From Cenococcum geophilum 1.58 (lineage: Eukaryota; Ascomycota; Dothideomycetes; Gloniales; Gloniaceae): a stretch of 64,000 bases of DNA. The DNA lies in NCBI GenBank assembly GCA_001692895.1, contig KV748188.1:682001-746000 (forward strand). Reading direction: 5' to 3'. Below the pieces are notes generated by a model, which did no database searches, had not been told where the DNA came from, and saw nothing but the letters and a program-made list of their open reading frames with translations. Below are positions 36,001 through 46,939 of the stretch, one piece after another (position 1 is the stretch's first letter; every line of letters begins with the position of its first letter). Position numbers and translations under genes: made by a program.

Positions 36001-37218
36001 GTTAAAAGAGATGCGCTATTAGAGTTTTGGGTTTTCCGAAGCCCGAGCTAACTTCTCTTTATTGGCCTGCTTCTAGTGTTCCTTATAGTGGCCGCCTGCG
36101 GTCCTTTGACTCGCCTGCGTAGCACTGGCGTCTAGGGGGTCCCCTAAGCCATTCGGCTTTTAGGTGGTCTTTTTAAAAGTTTACTTAGAAAAGCGTTGCC
36201 CTTTTTAGGTTCTGTTTCCTAAGCCTAACTCTATAAAGCCTATGCTGCGACCGCGCTTTATACGTAATGATTTGCTACTACCACTTACGCGATCTTCTAT
36301 AAGCTTTGTGGTATTAAGCAATTACTCTATACGGCGGATTTTGTTAAAGAGGTCTTTAGCGGTTTTTACCTGTTGGGCGAAGTTCTAGCGGAAGAGCTCT
36401 GCTTATAGGTGGGCTGGGAGATATAAGAACTAAAAGTCTACCTGTTATTTAGGATTAATAAAAGGGGTATATAAGAAGAGGTCCTCTAAGCTATATATAT
36501 AGGCTAGGAAGACGTTAAAACTCTAGTTCTCCTTTATAACAGCCGTATAGTATATTATAGCGTTATTAAAGCGTCTTACTATAGGGTTCCTAATTTAGTC
36601 TTAGACCATAGTCTTAAATTTATCCTATAGTAAAGGACTCTTGTCCTTAGTGCCTAACCGGTAATAAACTAGTTGGGCGATTGTCTTCTCTTTTATAAGA
36701 CCTTTAATGGCCTAGCGTGTGCGTCGCTTATAGTTATAGTTAGCGTTATTAATCTTAAATCGGTTCTTAACTACGGCAATCCACCGGTTGAAATACTGTT
36801 AAGTAGTACCGCCAATATTAGGTGGTAACTTTTTAACTAGGGCGTTAAGATTTGTTCGGCGTATGCGTTCGCTATATAACTTATACTCTTTACTAGAGAG
36901 GCGACAGGAGGGCTTTATTAAATTAATAATGCTCTATAAGTTGGCTATTTTCTTAGCCAGCTTATCTAGCTCCTTTATATTAGTGGTATTAGGTAGAACG
37001 CTAGTAACCTTACTAAGCTTCTGTTAAGCCTAGGTATATAAGTTAAACTAGTCTCTAGCGTTTATAGATGTCTGATTATTTTAAGATTTAGAAAATGGCT
37101 TAGATGCTACTAATGTACTTTTAGCGGTTTCGTCTACACTAGATCCTAAGGCGTTTTGCGGTTGCATCGCTAGCGTATTACCGTCGGGTGTAGGCGTTGG
37201 TTTTCTTTTCGGAGGTAT
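36001..37218 (-). pseudogene. gag: GypB3 gag, RIP-degraded
   Basis: Read on the minus strand from 37218 (ATA in place of ATG) the frame begins with PPKRKPTPTPDGN and runs about 400 codons. It has a helical capsid-like middle (YFNRWIAVVKNRFKIN-like near 36770) and a basic, Thr/Gln-rich end (about 36200). Stops are RIP-type. No zinc knuckle was seen. The homologous GypB2 fragment is at 48271-49184. Confidence 0.72.
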
Positions 37219-37270
37219 CGTAGAAAAATTGAACCAGCTATCCTCCTAAGGGGATTGGTAAGGATTTAAA

Positions 37271-37495
37271 TGTAAGGTAAGGATGTAGATGGGGAGTCCA
37301 ATGATAGAACAATAGGTATATTGTATAGATAGAGACGAATCCTTAAGGGAAAAGGAGGAGTCTGTGTGTAAGGTAGGAAGGGTTTTCCCTAGGCACGTGC
37401 AGAGCACGTGCCTCACGGGCGAGTCACCCCTGGGTTGCCCTAGGGTCGCCCGTACCTTGCGGCTATATAACTATCTACTTAGGTTTCACCTGACA
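37271..37495 (-). repeat. GypB3 5' LTR (225 bp)
   Basis: The LTR ends CACCTGACA and is followed by GCTAT (37496-37500), the second target duplication. It is the less mutated of the two LTRs of this copy. Confidence 0.92.
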
Positions 37496-37500
37496 GCTAT

Positions 37501-37830
37501 ACGCTATTATGGATTATATACATGGACAATATATACGAGATATATAAAAATTTAAAAGAAAAGAATTAGAAATACCCTATAAGGATATATTAGGCGCTAG
37601 AGAAGTAATAGTATAAAAATGCTAAGTATATGCACGGCTAGTATCTAGCAGAAGTTTAGGAATTAGAAAACTTAATACTTTAACTAAAAAGATTCCTTAT
37701 AGAAGAATGCTTAAATAGATAATAGTAATAGGAATGCTTAGAAAATATGTGTCTATAGTATATTAAAGATAAAAAGCAAATTAGGTATTAGCTAGGAAAG
37801 GAGCTAAGTATAATAGAATTAAACAGCTAA
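37501..37830 (+). pseudogene. gag: GypA3 gag, second part
   Basis: This continues the gag frame from 30618 (TWTIYTRYIK text) and ends at TAA 37828-37830, the same site as 3433-3435 in GypA1 and 11435-11437 in GypA2. The net frame is preserved across the GypB3 insertion. Confidence 0.8.
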
Positions 37831-40800
37831 TAGTTAAGAAAAGTAGAGACCTATAGGACTAGAGGAAGCTAGTAGTAGAGCCTTAGACCCTTAAAGGAAT
37901 TTAAGAATAATACCTAAATTTACGAGTTAAATAGTAAGATTAATAGTTTAAAGCACTAATAGATAGTGGAGTAACGCAGAACTATATCTTACTAGTAGTA
38001 GTTAAAAGAATGGGATTACCTTATAGATAAAAGGAGTAACCTTACCTATTAGTTATAATTTTAGGAGATCTAATAGCCTATAGAGGAGGGATTATTAATC
38101 TTAAAACAGGACCTATTTAAATAACTATTAAAGGGAGACAAATTAAAATATCTTTTAATATCCTACTATTAGGACGGGATAAAACAGTATTAGGAATACC
38201 TTAGTTATAGAATGTGATCTAAGGATTGATTAGATCACAGGTTAGTTTAATATTAGAGATACTTAATAATATAAGATATAACAGCAAACCAAGTTAGTAT
38301 AGTACTAAGTTAAAGCGATATATAAAGAGACTAAGTAAAGCTTAAGTTACGTATTAAAGAGATACTATAAGTATAGTAAAAAGCTAGTAGATTATATAGT
38401 ATAGGACTATAAGATGGAGTTAGAACTAGAAATAAGTCTAAGGTTCTTCCCAACCTATAAGCTTACTTAAAAGAAGGCGAACGCACTTAAGAGTTTATCT
38501 AGGAAAACTTATAAAAGGGATATATTAAACTATCGCAGTTATTAGCAGGTTATCCAGTACTATTTATACTAAAGAAGAACGGGAAACTTAGACTATATAT
38601 TAACTACAAATAGTTAAATAATATTACTTAAAAGGATAGGTATCTTTTACTCTTAATTAGCGAAATCTAGAATTAGATAGGTAATGCGCAAATCTTTACA
38701 AAGATAGATCTAAGATAGGCGTACCATTAGATTAGAATTAAGGAAGGCGATAAATAAAAGGCAGCCTTTAGATTAAGAAAAGGACTATATAAACTATTAG
38801 TTATATAATTTAGATTAATAAATACACCTATAACGTTTTAGAAAAGAATTAATAGTATATTAGGAGAATACCTTAATAAGTTTATTATAGTATACCTTAA
38901 CAATATTATTATCTACTTAATAACTAAGGAAGAACACGGGGAATATATTAAATAGGTTTTAAAGAGACTATAAGAAGAATAGATACTAGTAGTAATTAAG
39001 AAATATAAGTTCTTTATAAGGAAGACCAATTTTATTAAATTTATTATTAAACTAAATTATATTAATATAGACCTAAAGAAAATTAAAGCTATAGTAAGTT
39101 GGTAAGAACTAGAGAATATAACGCAGTTAAGGTTATTTTTAGGGTTTTGCAACTACTACAGGAGGTTTATAGCATAGTAGTTAAAAAATATTAAACTATT
39201 TACTAGGCTTATAAAGAAAGAGGAACTATAGGTATAGGGAGACAAATAAAAGAAGTTATTTAAGGAACTTAAGGAATTATTTACCTAGGAGCTAATTCTT
39301 AAAATTTATTAACTAGGACTAGACACGGTTATAGAAATAGATATATTAGATTACGTACTAGGAGTATACTTACTATAGAAGCATAAGGATGTATAGCATC
39401 CAGTATTATACTATAGTAGAAAGATAATACCACTAAAGTTAAACTACGACGTTTACAATAAGGAGTTATTAGGTATAGTTATAGTACTTAAGGAATAGAG
39501 AGTATTCTTATAAGGTACAGAGAAACTATTTATAGTTAAGACGGATTATAAGAACCTAATAGGGTTCCTAATAATAAAAGAACTTAATTAAAAATAGGTT
39601 AAATAGGCAGAGATACTTACAGAATACTATTTTAAGATTTAGTATATTAAAGGAACTAAGAATATAAGAGCAGATATACTTAGTAGAAAGACTAAACTAT
39701 AGAATAATAAAAAGCTATTAGGAGCGATGCTACGCAAAGATAAGGACGGATAGATTAGATATAATTACCCTAAGCTAGTAGTAACTTAAGAGAATAATAA
39801 ACTAGAAAGAGTCTACGAGATACTAAAAAGCTTTTAGGTATAAAGAATTCTAAAGGTATAGCTAAAAGACCCACAAATGGATATATACAAAAATTAAAAA
39901 GTAAAGTATATCCTAAAAAGTATAGCAGAGTATTTTATAGAAGATTTCTATAAAGGAATAACTTAAGGATATAACGGAGTAATAGGGGCTTAGTATTAAG
40001 ACTTTAAGAAGAGTATATTATTAACGGAATCTAGAATATTATTAAAAAAGTAATAAAAGAGTGTTTAGATTACTAAAGAAATAAACTAATAAGGTATAAG
40101 CTATATAGAGGGCTATAACCTATTAAAATACTAGAGAGACTATAGGAGGTTATATTATAGGACTTTATTATTAAGTTACTAAAGTTAAGAGATCCTATTA
40201 CCGGATAAGATTATAATGCAATTTTAGTAATAGTGGATAAGTTAACTAAATAGGGCTACTTTATAGCATGNACAGAAGAAATCTTAGCGGAAGATATTAC
40301 TAGAATCTATATTAAAGAAGTGTTTATAAGATATAGAGTACTAAGTAAGATTATATTAGATAGAGATCTAAGATTTATAATAGTATTTTAGGAGGTATTC
40401 TTAGCGGAATAAGGAGTTTAAGTAGTAACTTTTACCGTATATTATCCGCAAACGGATAGTTAAATAGAGAGATTAAATTAGACGCTAGAATAGTATCTAA
40501 GATATTATATTAATTATACGCAAAATAATTAGGTATTGCTATTATTAGTTATATAGTTTATATATAATATAACACTATAAAAAGGAATAGGGATATTACT
40601 ATTTAAGGCAAATTACGGATATAAGCTAAAAAAATTATTATTACTATAATAAGTAAAGAAAACGAGTAGCATAGCTAAAAAAAGGATAAAGATACTAATA
40701 AATCTTTATATAGACCTTATAGAATTAATAAAAAAGGTATAAAAAAGAATGAAAAAGTACTATAATGCTAAGAGATCTAAGGGACTAGATCTTAAGGAGG

Positions 40801-42041
40801 GAGATAAAGTATAGCTACTACACAAAAATTTTAAGAGTTAACGACTAAGTAAGAAGTTAGACTATATTAGACTAGGACCTTTTAAAATTATATAAAGGAT
40901 TTTACTAATTATATTTAAGTTAAACCTACTAGCTAAAATAAAGATCTACCCTATATAGTATATTATAATACTAGAGCTAGTATATAGGAATATTAAGCTA
41001 CTAGTTTACGAAGTAAACATATATAGAGAATAAGAAGAAGATAAATAGCAAGTTTTAAAGATAATTAGTTATAAGGATATTAACGACGAAATATAATATA
41101 AGGTTAAGTGGATAGGCTATAATAAGACTACCTAGAAACTACTATAGAATTTAAAAAACGCTATAAGAAAGGTATAGGAGTATTAGAAGAGATTAGGTTA
41201 GGTAATATTAATAAAAAAGAATTACCGAAAAATAAATTACCTAAGGGGGACCTAAGAAGAGTAATTGCCAAACTACTTAGATCTATTTCCTTCTTAATTA
41301 AAAGAAAATCCGTTTTTTTATCGCTAAGTTTCTATAAACCTTATTTTATAAGTTTCTACTCTTTAAAACAAACCTTTTTATAAACCTTCTTAAGACGGAG
41401 TAACTAGGCAGACGCCGTAATATAAGCCTTTAGGGCCTTCTATTCCGCATTATAAGAACATTTTAACTTAGTAAGGGCTTAAGATAACTCGCTATTAAGA
41501 TAAGCAGTAGTAGATTAAATATAAAACCCTAAGATAAATTAACTAGGGAACTAGATAACTATTAAGAATAATTAATCGCGTATATTTAGTATTAAAGATA
41601 GAGTAAATATTATAGGATAAATAAATATTCGCTTTAGTGCATTTTAAGTAAAAGAACGGTTATTATAAAGATAGGTTTACTAACGTAATATAAACTAACC
41701 CCTTTTTTAAGCAACAAGAATATAGAGATGGTATAATCTTACTAAGAGATAATATCGCAGCAATAGTATAAGCACGGCGTTGCGCTTGCGAAGAAGAAGG
41801 AACTTTAGGTATAATAAGTAATAATATTAACTAAATTAATTAGACGGATATTATACCTCTAGTAAATAACTTAGAGATATTTAGAATCTTTAAGGACGAA
41901 GATAAAGAGGAGGGAGATAGTGTTACGGACGCTTTAAGTACAATATTATAACTACTAGAAGAGAAGTTAAAAGAAGCTAGTTAGTTAATTTAGATATAGT
42001 TTAGAATAAAACCAATAGAGCTATATAATAAGGAATAGTAA
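37831..42041 (+). pseudogene. pol: GypA3 pol, RIP-degraded, frame runs into the 3' LTR
   Basis: The protease site LIDSG is at 37956-37970. The RT active-site box at 38893-38904 reads YLNN. Integrase CLDY (CLNC mutated) is near 40070, and the integrase core and DRDL motifs fall near 40165 and 40360. The chromodomain-like end is near 41090-41180. As in GypA1, the frame continues through the polypurine tract into the LTR and stops at TAG TAA (TAA 42039-42041). The distance from the protease Asp codon to that stop is a multiple of three here (1359 codons) and in GypA1 (1367 codons). One ambiguous base is at 40271. It is inactive because of many TAG/TAA codons. Confidence 0.85.
41902..41920 (+). 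other. GypA3 polypurine tract
   Basis: A purine run (aaagaggagggagatag) lies directly before the TGTTACGGAC start of the 3' LTR. Confidence 0.85.
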
Positions 42042-42296
42042 CTAAGGTTATATAAGGTTATATACAGTATATATAGTATATAAAGGGAATTTCTTAAGAG
42101 TATAGTTGTGTATTTAAAGGACCATAATCCCTACTTAGATAGTTCTCTCCTTTATAGTAAATCTTAGAATATAATTAGAGTTAATCTATTAGGCAACCAC
42201 TCTACTAGTTATTATTACGTTATTGATTTCTTATTTACCTATATACCTAGCCCATTAATAAGTCTACCGTAGTTCCTACTATAAGGCTTTATTATA
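41921..42296 (+). repeat. GypA3 3' LTR (376 bp)
   Basis: It begins TGTTACGGACGC and ends GCTTTATTATA. It is about 43 bases shorter than the 5' LTR because of an internal deletion near 42085 (the tacgtataagacg part). TTATT follows at 42297-42301. Confidence 0.9.
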
Positions 42297-42329
42297 TTAT
42301 TCCTTATAAAGATAAAGCTTTTATAAGGC

Positions 42330-43800
42330 TTATAAGGCCTTATTAACTTTAATTTAAGATTATATAAAGTCGTCCTTATCTATCTCTATATCCCCGTTAG
42401 GCCCCGCGTAGAGCTTTACTACGTGCTTAATAAGATCTTTAGTTAAATCCTCTACCTCCTTACCTAGAAGCTTAATAAAATTATAAATATTCGTGACGTT
42501 ATAAACTCTTCCTACTATATATAGCTGTTCTACTATTTACTATATCTTATCTAGAACGGAGGATCAATATAATTATAAGGGCGACTTTATAGGCCCTCTC
42601 TTATACTAAATAAGGTAGATTTAATAAAGCAACTTTTAATCGCTTATGGTGTTACCTCCTTTTAAGCTGTAATTGCCTATCGAATCGCCTAAGAGACGTG
42701 TATCTACTTAATTGGATTCCGGTTCTCTAATAAGTATTCTACTATAAACTACAGCTAATATCGTTAGTAGAGAGCTTTAAAGTTCGTAATTATCTTTTAA
42801 TTAAGTGGCTAGTAAATAGATATATAATTAGGAGGAAGGAACTTAACTCTTATATTCTTTAAAGATTTATTTTTAAGAGCTGTTTAAATAGCTACTTAGT
42901 AAGCGCCGAAGCCATTAATTAATAGAAGAATCTTCCTATTTTATATCCTCTTATTAAACTAAGTAAGCTACTTAAGTATAATTACAGTCGTTATCTAGGC
43001 CTTCTTATTGTGCCTCTAATGTATATTTAACGAGTTAATATTAATTTCAGCTTAGGTAAAGCAATATAGCTATATTAATATACTAATAATTTAAAAAGGG
43101 ATCTTATTAGAGCCATCTATATTAGAGCAGTTAGTAAAAAAGAGTTTTACCTTCTACTTCTTAGTTCCTAATTATAACTTAGTAGCCAGTATAGTATCTA
43201 GTATAGCCTTCTAAAATAGCCTAGTCTTATCTATATTATAAACATCCTTTAAAGAATAAGGCGCGATAACTGTATAAAGCTCTATTATATAATCTTTAGC
43301 GCCTTTTATATTAACTAACACAGCCTTACCGTACTGCTTTCTCTTATAGATTCCATTACAAGATTTAAAGCCTTTTAACCAGCTAATTAACTACTTAGGC
43401 TCTAGTAGCTCTGCCAATATAGGTATATAATTCTATAATTAAGTCTTAGTAGCATAAATAAGATTGCCCGTAATAGGAATGCGTAAGTTTTATAGGCGTT
43501 AGTACCACTTAAAGAGAGCCTCCTATAAGAGAGGCTGCTTAGCGTCTTTTTTACGCTTGCGTATACCTTACCTATAACGGATTCTAATTAAATTTAGGTG
43601 GCTGAACTTGTTATTAAGTATTTTAGATATTAAAGATTAATTAAACTTATAGCGGAAGGTGTTAGTGGCCTAAATTACAAGGTGTTTTTGTATAAGGTTA
43701 GGGTGCTTATATTAGTAGCTACGGATCTTCTAGCGCTTGTAGTTAGAAATATAGTAGCACCAACGCCTTTTAGGATTTTAGCTTCTTGCTATATTAAAGA
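42330..43800 (-). pseudogene. Pogo/Fot1-like (Tigger, DDE_1) transposase, RIP-degraded
   Basis: This is a cut-and-paste transposase. On the minus strand the N-terminal part shows a CENP-B/Tc5-type DNA-binding region, with ISKILNNKFSHLNLIRIRYR near 43600 and RKRKKDAKQPLL near 43545. The catalytic domain follows: YNIDKTRLF near 43240 (first Asp kept), LLLINGFGAY near 42905 (second Asp changed to Asn), then FLPPNYISIYQPLN-like (one stop read as Gln) near 42825 (third Asp changed to Asn) and FKALY. After it come EYLLENRNPIK near 42740 and CFIKSTLF near 42620. The order and spacing fit fungal pogo transposases of about 500 residues. It belongs to the element with TIRs at 27372 and 48268. Confidence 0.88.
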
Positions 43801-44011
43801 GGTAGAATTAAGTATAGAGTGTAGGATTTAAAGGCTATTCTAATAGAATTTAATCATTAGATATAAGTATTAATGGCTAAACTAGCGGTAAGGAAACACT
43901 AGATTAGCTTTATAAAATACTAGCTATACTAATTTTAGTAGAGAAAACTTAACAATATTGTTAATAGTTAGTATATCGTAATATTACACCAAATTTTTTT
44001 ATTAAGGGGTA
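43801..44011 (-). other. Pogo-like element, 5' side of the transposase
   Basis: This covers the possible N-terminal start or leader of the transposase; no convincing start codon was found. It is interrupted at TA (44010-44011) by the palindromic MITE. The rest of the terminus is at 48219-48268. Confidence 0.5.
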
Positions 44012-44439
44012 ACGTACTTTATAAGTGAGTCGCGAATATAAGCGAGCCGCGAACCTTAAAACTTACTAAAAAAATGGAAAAATCGCACCTTAATATCTTG
44101 ATAACTACTTAATAATAATTAATGCAAATCCAATAGCAGCCTATTAATGTAATAACTAACTTATATAGGAAGTATTAGAAATCTTATATAAGCGGAAGTA
44201 GGTTAAATAGAAAAAGTAAAGCAATTCCACCCCCACTTTCTTATTTAACCTACTTCCACTTATATAAGATTTTTAATACTTCCTATATAAGTTAGTTATT
44301 ACATTAATAGGCTGCTATTGGATTTGCATTAATTATTATTAAGTGGTTATTGAGATATTAAGGTGCGATTTTTCCATTTTTTTAGTAAGTTTTAAGGTTC
44401 GCGGCTCGCTTATATTCGCGACTTGCTTATAAAGTACGT
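44012..44439. mobile_element. Palindromic MITE, 428 bp, TA target duplication
   Basis: Two arms of about 205 bp (44012-44220 and 44230-44439) are near-perfect reverse complements around a short centre (aaagcaattccacccccactttc). They are flanked by TA at 44010-44011 and 44440-44441. Each outer end has a 15-bp motif twice, ataagtgagtcgcga and ataagcgagccgcga, 16 bp apart; these are likely transposase-binding sites. There is no coding capacity. TA duplication and size fit a Tc1/mariner or pogo-type MITE. The arms differ at few sites, mostly C/T. Confidence 0.88.
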
Positions 44440-44441
44440 TA

Positions 44442-44652
44442 TAGATTAGTTGTTTACGAAATGAATGAGAATCCTTGGCATGCAGATCCCTAAATTTTGC
44501 ACCCAACCTTACGTGTGAAACCGTGAGATAGCCCATTTCTATGTTTAACGCGCCTTATTATCGACACAACTCCCTACTATTAGTTAGTAAGTTAAAGCCG
44601 ACATCGCCCCGCTATTTACCCTATCTTAACGCGTTTCCTAGTGTTATAGTAC
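44442..44652 (+). repeat. Left TIR of the two-gene element
   Basis: It begins TAGATTAGTTGTTTACGAAA, perhaps CAGATTAG before RIP. It matches the reverse complement of 48006-48216. The inner part carries the open frame that leads into the plus-strand gene. Confidence 0.82.
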
Positions 44653-46919
44653 CCGCAAAAAAGCCCGCGAAGAAGCCCGCGAAGTAGGCCTTAAAGTTAA
44701 CGCTAGTAACGTTAACGTTATTAGCAGCTCCTCTAGCTGGTAGCACTCGCTCTATTAGCAATACCCGCGTTTATTTACGTACTACTAGTGTTACTTCTAA
44801 GGCTTCTACTATAAATAAATGTAGAAAGCTGTCTGCTCCTCCTTCTTTAGGGCCGCCTAAGCCTAGCTAGCGCGCTAAACTAATAAAGGTGACTTAGATA
44901 ACTTAGATAGAGCCGCCTATAAACCGTAGTCAGCGTATACAGTTTTAGAATGAGGAAGTTAAGGAGGTTAAGGAGGTTAAGGAGGTTAAGGAGGCTATAC
45001 TATATTAGGCATTAGAGGGCCATAGCCGTTATAGGCACTATTATAATAAAACTAAGGAGGAAGTTAAGGTTAGGAAGGAGCGTAGAAGGGATAAGCTTTA
45101 CGCTAAATGGGAGCGCGATATTAGGAGACTCAAGGGCCTAAATTTAAAGGTTCCGTTAGACCTGGAGAGGCTTAATTTAGGCCCCTTTAGTTTAGATCTT
45201 ATTAATTAGGACAATAAGGACTTTAATATTAAAGATGCGTTAAAAGGGTAGGCGGAAGAGCTACGTTAAAGGCGTTAAATTTAAGGTTAAGGTGTTCGTC
45301 TTAAGCGTTAGACTAAGTGGGTAACTGTTAACTATCCTATCTACGGTTAGTTTAGGCTCTATATTAATGGTTTTAAGGTTACTGCAGACTATCTAGTTAA
45401 GTAGAAACGGTAGTTATACGACCTAAGCCTTGTTAAGGACGCTATTACGAGTAAGATTAACCGTTAACTTAGTAGTGAGATCTATACCTAGGTTAAACGT
45501 CTTATAGTTATATAGTACGTTTCTGGCCGTAGCGGACGAGCTAACTGCTTTATTAACGACTTCTTTATTAAATAGAGCGATTGCCTACTTAAAGTCGTTA
45601 ATATCTAGCAGGCGTATAACCTTAACAGTAATATTTAATTGACTTTTAAAGTTAAGATTAACTATAAGGCGTTAATAAAGTTAGGAAAGAGGAGAAAGGT
45701 TGTTAAGGACGTTAAGGAATTTGTTAAGATCCTATCTTCCCTACTAGTTGCCTTATAGTCTAAAAGTCCTGCTTTTATATTAGGTAAAGGCGTACCTATA
45801 AAATTACGCCTAGAGCTATTACTATAGCAAAATCTAAGCCGTTAAGTAGTATATAAGGATATTGCTAACTTCTAAGCCCGCCTAGGGAAACAGATTAAGT
45901 ATATAGATTTAAATTATGGTAACTATTAGAACTTCTGCTATATATTTAACGGTTAATATTATACTATTAACGCTGATTAGTATAAGGCCTAGGCGAACGC
46001 TATTACCTCTAGCGATGCTTAATATAAAGAGCCACCTATAAAGGTTTTCCGTACTCTTATAGCAGACGGTCCAGTTAACTGCTTAGGTTAATAATCTTAT
46101 AAACCTTTAGCCGTAACTAAGCTTTATACGGCAACTAACCGCATAGCTAAGCTTTAAGAACTATAGATAGAGGCCCGTAGACGTTAATTAGAGGATAGAG
46201 AGGAGGAGAGGGAGGAGCGCCGTAATGAACGACGTAAGGAATGAGAGAAGCGTCGCCGTCTAATTGCTATGCAGAGATAGCAGTAGCAAATGGTGATATT
46301 TCTATATAGCTTTAATCAGCAGCTACCTACGTATTCTCAACACTACGCCGGCCCTTCCTATGCATAATATCCGCAGAATTAAGTACCTTATCTGCCACTG
46401 TAGTAGCTTTAACCACCTTTACTACCGCCTGCTTAACTACCTATTTAGTCTTAAATCCAAGCTACTGCTCCTACTATTAGCCCTTTACTACTGCTACCGC
46501 CGCCGCCTCCCGCCCCTATACGTAATGTTAATGATTACCCACGCTTAAGTCCTATATTAGTTAATAAAGAGGATACGGATACTATTTAGTGTCTATTTAT
46601 CTGGAAGCTAGAGAAGATATATAACGCTATAATATAAGAGAAACTGAAATAGTTTAGGGATATTATACTAGAACAATAGTGGAGTCTGGACGATCTACGT
46701 ACTATAGAAAATAAAAATTTAGGTAAATTTTGTAGGGCTTTGGAGCTAGGTGCCGCTAACGGCTTTATTAGTAATATAGCTGGCTAGCTCCGCGAGTTTA
46801 AAGTATACTATAGGCAGTAAAAGGCTGCTATGGCGGCGAACGCCCTTATAGACCTAGTAGGAGGCTTTACGCGTATATAAAGGATATATAAACTAAGTAG
46901 AATAGGGTGTTTTTTATAG
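44541..46919 (+). pseudogene. Unrecognised 793-codon partner gene of the Tc1-like element
   Basis: The function is unknown. One frame runs from ATG 44541 to TAG 46917-46919, exactly 793 codons with no net frameshift. It contains many TAG/TAA codons of RIP type and one TGA near 46241. Visible parts: a Lys/Pro-rich N-terminus (AKKPAKKPAK, about 44653-44690); a charged helical region (EEVKEVKEVKEVKEA, then KVRKERRRDKLYAKWERDIR) at 44955-45130; a globular middle at about 45300-46060 (RSGRANCFINDFFIK near 45540); an Arg/Glu coiled-coil-like stretch (REEERRRRNERRKE region) at 46170-46270; a Gln/Pro-rich linker with PPPPPAP near 46505; and a helical C-terminal domain (WSLDDLRTIENKNLGKFCRA) at 46680-46830. 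Codons favour GTT, CTT, CGT and AAG, unlike random AT-rich DNA. ATG 44541 appears to be ACG in the other TIR, so the true start is uncertain. Confidence 0.6.
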
Positions 46920-46939
46920 TAATAATATTAGACGATTTC

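Larger units (their letters stand above)
30619..37495 (-). mobile_element. GypB3: complete Ty3/gypsy retrotransposon, 6877 bp
   Basis: Two 225-bp LTRs (30619-30843 and 37271-37495) have TGTAAGG...CTAACA/CTGACA ends, and the 5-bp target duplication GCTAT is at 30614-30618 and 37496-37500. The coding strand is minus: the polypurine tract complement (atgccccccccctttaaaaaggg) is next to the left LTR and gag is next to the right one. The order from the right is gag, protease/RT, RNase H, integrase, 3' UTR. It is less RIP-mutated than GypB2, so it is the best template for this family here. It inserted into the gag of GypA3. Confidence 0.92.

Noticed and set aside
44339..44536. 65-codon minus-strand frame
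   Set aside because: It crosses the edge between the palindromic MITE and the TIR of the two-gene element, so it is an accidental join.
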